NCBI GenBank assembly: GCA_011009095.1
Contig: VTPC01000898.1
Location: forward strand, 168,153-232,152
Direction: 5' to 3'
From: Ignelater luminosus
Taxonomy: Eukaryota; Arthropoda; Insecta; Coleoptera; Elateridae
Length of the DNA stretch: 64,000 bases
The position numbers and the translations under genes were made by a program. Positions 62,070 to 64,000 of the stretch are shown here, piece by piece. The first letter of the stretch is position 1. Each line of letters opens with the position of its first letter. The notes below the pieces were generated by a model. That model ran no database searches. It was not told the origin of the DNA and saw only the letters and a list, made by a program, of their open reading frames with translations.

Positions 62070-63030
62070 TAATGAACGTGTAGTTTACAAAGAATAATTA
62101 TTCTTCCCTTACCTTGAGCAAGTTTTTAACAAATCAGTTTTAAAAACAGTCAAGACTTATTTCTTTTGCCAAACTTCTTAAAGTCTTTATCGAGTTTTGA
62201 ATATTGAAAACTTTAATATTACCAATTAAATTGCACTTTCTGGAAAATGCAACATAATTCATCAACCAAAGGTTGAAACGATTAGTTTTCATAGTTGTGC
62301 TTGTTACAGTTTTATTCCATTGATTTCAAATTACTTTGTAATTCCCATTTCGTCTATAACCAATGTGTTGTTATTTGTAAAAAATACTTAATTCTTGACA
62401 AATCAATTTTGAAAAATTATTATCAAAAGAACCATTTAAATTAATTAATTTTATTTCTTTCTCTGGATCTGTGACCGAAATAATATGACATAAATCTTGA
62501 ATTAGTATTTCAAGTAATTTAAAACTTAAGCCTTTTTCTTTCATGGTAAATAAAAGAGAAAAGAGGAAAACAAAATTGAACTCTGTCAATCAATAGAAAT
62601 TGTTTTTTAATATGTTTCATAAATTATAAAACAATTTCTTATTGAAGCATTAATTAATATTAATTTAGAACAAACGAAACTATATTTAAATGACTGTCCT
62701 ATTTTGTATGTGCAATCCACATTACTTTATAAATGAACAAGGCCTATAAAATATTAACTGTAAACGGCATTATTTTCGGATTTTATTTTTTCGTTTAATA
62801 AATTGCTTCCATTATCCTTTAATCCTACTTAAAATGAAATACTCCTTAATTATTTGCAATAAGTTTTACCCCTTTATGTGGTTTTTAATATAAAAACGAG
62901 GGAAGAAAACAATTTAGCCGTTTTTCATATACTTATTCTCACTTAAAAATAACTAACCGACAAACAAAGCAGAAGTGTCTAAACTAATTTACAAATAATT
63001 CATTTTAAATGTTAATTGCGATTCTTTTTA
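62070..63030. other. AT-rich stretch, presumed intron before Kunitz exon
   Basis: No other feature seen. It ends in a pyrimidine tract (ATTCTTTTTAG) that serves as the 3' splice site of the following exon, so it is probably intronic. Confidence 0.45.
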
Positions 63031-63031
63031 G

Positions 63032-63225
63032 AAGAGATTAAAGATCCGACAGTAATTTGTAAACTGCCAACAGAAAGAGGGCCATGTCGAGCATTAAAGA
63101 AAAATTGGGCGTACAATGCTGTTGAAGGCAAATGTCAGGAGTTTATATATGGTGGTTGTCGTGGAAATGCTAACAATTTCAAAACAGAATTTTAGTGTAA
63201 AGAATTTCGTGGTGGAAGGAACTAA
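63032..63225 (+). pseudogene. Kunitz-type inhibitor exon, with stop and lost Cys6
   Basis: An exon after the acceptor TTCTTTTTAG encodes a Kunitz/BPTI fold, normally a secreted serine-protease inhibitor. Cysteines 1 to 5 keep canonical spacing (C-x8-C-x15-C-x7-C-x12-C). GPCRA gives Arg at the P1 position, predicting trypsin-like specificity. NWAYN and the [13 protein letters not shown] core are conserved. Two lesions stand out: a TAG codon at 63193-63195, between Cys4 and Cys5, and CGT (Arg) at 63208-63210 where Cys6 should be, one transition from TGT. With the stop read, Cys5 and Cys6 are lost and two disulfides cannot form. The exon starts in phase 1, usual for this domain, and no signal-peptide exon was found in the window. 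It may be a decaying gene copy or a terminal exon making a truncated product. Confidence 0.85.
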
Positions 63226-63416
63226 ACTTTTTAAATTAAAATTGTCGTGTATAGTTTAGCTGTAATGGACATTTCTGTTTTAAATGTAAAGGTATTTGTA
63301 TATTAAATCTGTCGTATGAGAACGTACGATATAGTACAATTTATTTATGAAAAGAAAATCAACTTGTATGGTATTAACTAAAATGCCATTGTGGGATTTA
63401 TTTATATACCTAGTAT

Positions 63417-63422
63417 AATAAA
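63417..63422 (+). terminator. Polyadenylation signal after the Kunitz exon
   Basis: AATAAA about 190 bp beyond the Kunitz frame's end, in a position fitting a 3' untranslated region. In AT-rich DNA such hexamers are common, so support comes only from position. Confidence 0.4.
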
Positions 63423-63429
63423 TTCTGAA

Positions 63430-64000
63430 TAATGAACTTGCTTAAACAGTAATTGTAGTTTGCCAGTGCAATTTATTTTAGTGTTTGCTCTTTACTTTTC
63501 TTTCTCTAAACAGAAACTTTAATAACTCATTGTATTTTATGAGAAAGTGTGAATATTTAGTTAGTCTGGACTATTCTTCTAAGTGAGAATTACAATAATA
63601 TATTTACGCATGCATGAAATTCAAATTAGCAACTCCAAGGACAAAATACAAAGGTCTACGGCTAAATTACCTTACCCTTATACTGAAAATTAAAACTTCC
63701 TTAACGTAAATAGTTCGGCAATTCTTACGCTATCCTGTGTAAACAGAGTTTTAACTACATAAATACATGATTTTCGAATAAACGCAGGTCTAGTTTTTGT
63801 TAATATACCTTAAAGAAACATTAACTAAAAAATTTTGTTTTGATTTTTAATAAACTAAATTAATAGTAAATTAATATGGGTCTTTTTTCTAATAACAATC
63901 TATCTTGAACAATTAAAATTTAAAAACAATCATCAAGGACGAATTAACCAATAACAAACAATGCGTATCAGGATATCTTTTATCTTTCCCGGTTTATTCA
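63430..64000. other. AT-rich stretch to window end
   Basis: No supported feature seen. Confidence 0.5.

Noticed and set aside
1-64000. CRISPR arrays, operons, bacterial promoters or ribosome binding sites
   Set aside because: Nothing of this kind is present; the sequence is eukaryotic in character.

Overview
This is a window of AT-rich, gene-poor nuclear DNA from an arthropod, most likely an insect. I base this on mariner, Tc1, Jockey-type and RTE-type elements of insect character, decayed transposon copies, tRNA-derived SINE-like heads, splice signals and the absence of compact bacterial-style genes. One motif in a GC-rich insert (59.2-60.3 kb) reminds me of repeats seen in polyneopteran insects, but that is recollection, not a test. 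I see no intact full-length protein-coding gene.

Host-gene signals are sparse. A Kunitz-type inhibitor exon with a good 3' splice site lies at 63.03-63.23 kb, followed by a polyadenylation signal. It carries an in-frame stop and has lost its sixth cysteine. A weaker candidate is a minus-strand exon near 9.34-9.5 kb that resembles the activation peptide of M14 carboxypeptidases and ends at a consensus splice donor. A minus-strand core-promoter candidate at 13.37-13.45 kb has a TATA box directly downstream of a textbook RFX X-box palindrome.

Most recognisable content is mobile DNA. Mariner family A has three near-identical copies (20.7-22.0 kb +, 41.0-42.3 kb +, 52.9-54.1 kb -), each inactivated by different lesions. 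Mariner family B lies at 60.3-61.6 kb, and an internally deleted mariner of a third family at 22.56-23.21 kb. A Tc1-like DD34E remnant (24.3-25.6 kb) is split by a 634-bp inverted-repeat element. A different Tc1/mariner fragment (48.2-48.7 kb) sits beside a decayed Jockey-like LINE (48.8-50.4 kb). Two RTE-like LINE fragments lie at 35.5-36.1 kb and 58.0-62.06 kb.

The 58-62 kb locus is a layered nest: an RTE-like LINE interrupted by a 470-bp TA-flanked MITE and by a GC-rich element that itself carries mariner B. Non-coding elements recognised only by folding structure include two long-arm foldback elements (17.05-17.63 and 44.30-44.89 kb) and a 740-bp TA-flanked element (30.33-31.07 kb) nested in a second inverted-repeat element. 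An assembly gap of 100 N at 3409-3508 has the same 47 bp on both sides. The remaining tens of kilobases are AT-rich intergenic or intronic DNA in which I see no supported feature.
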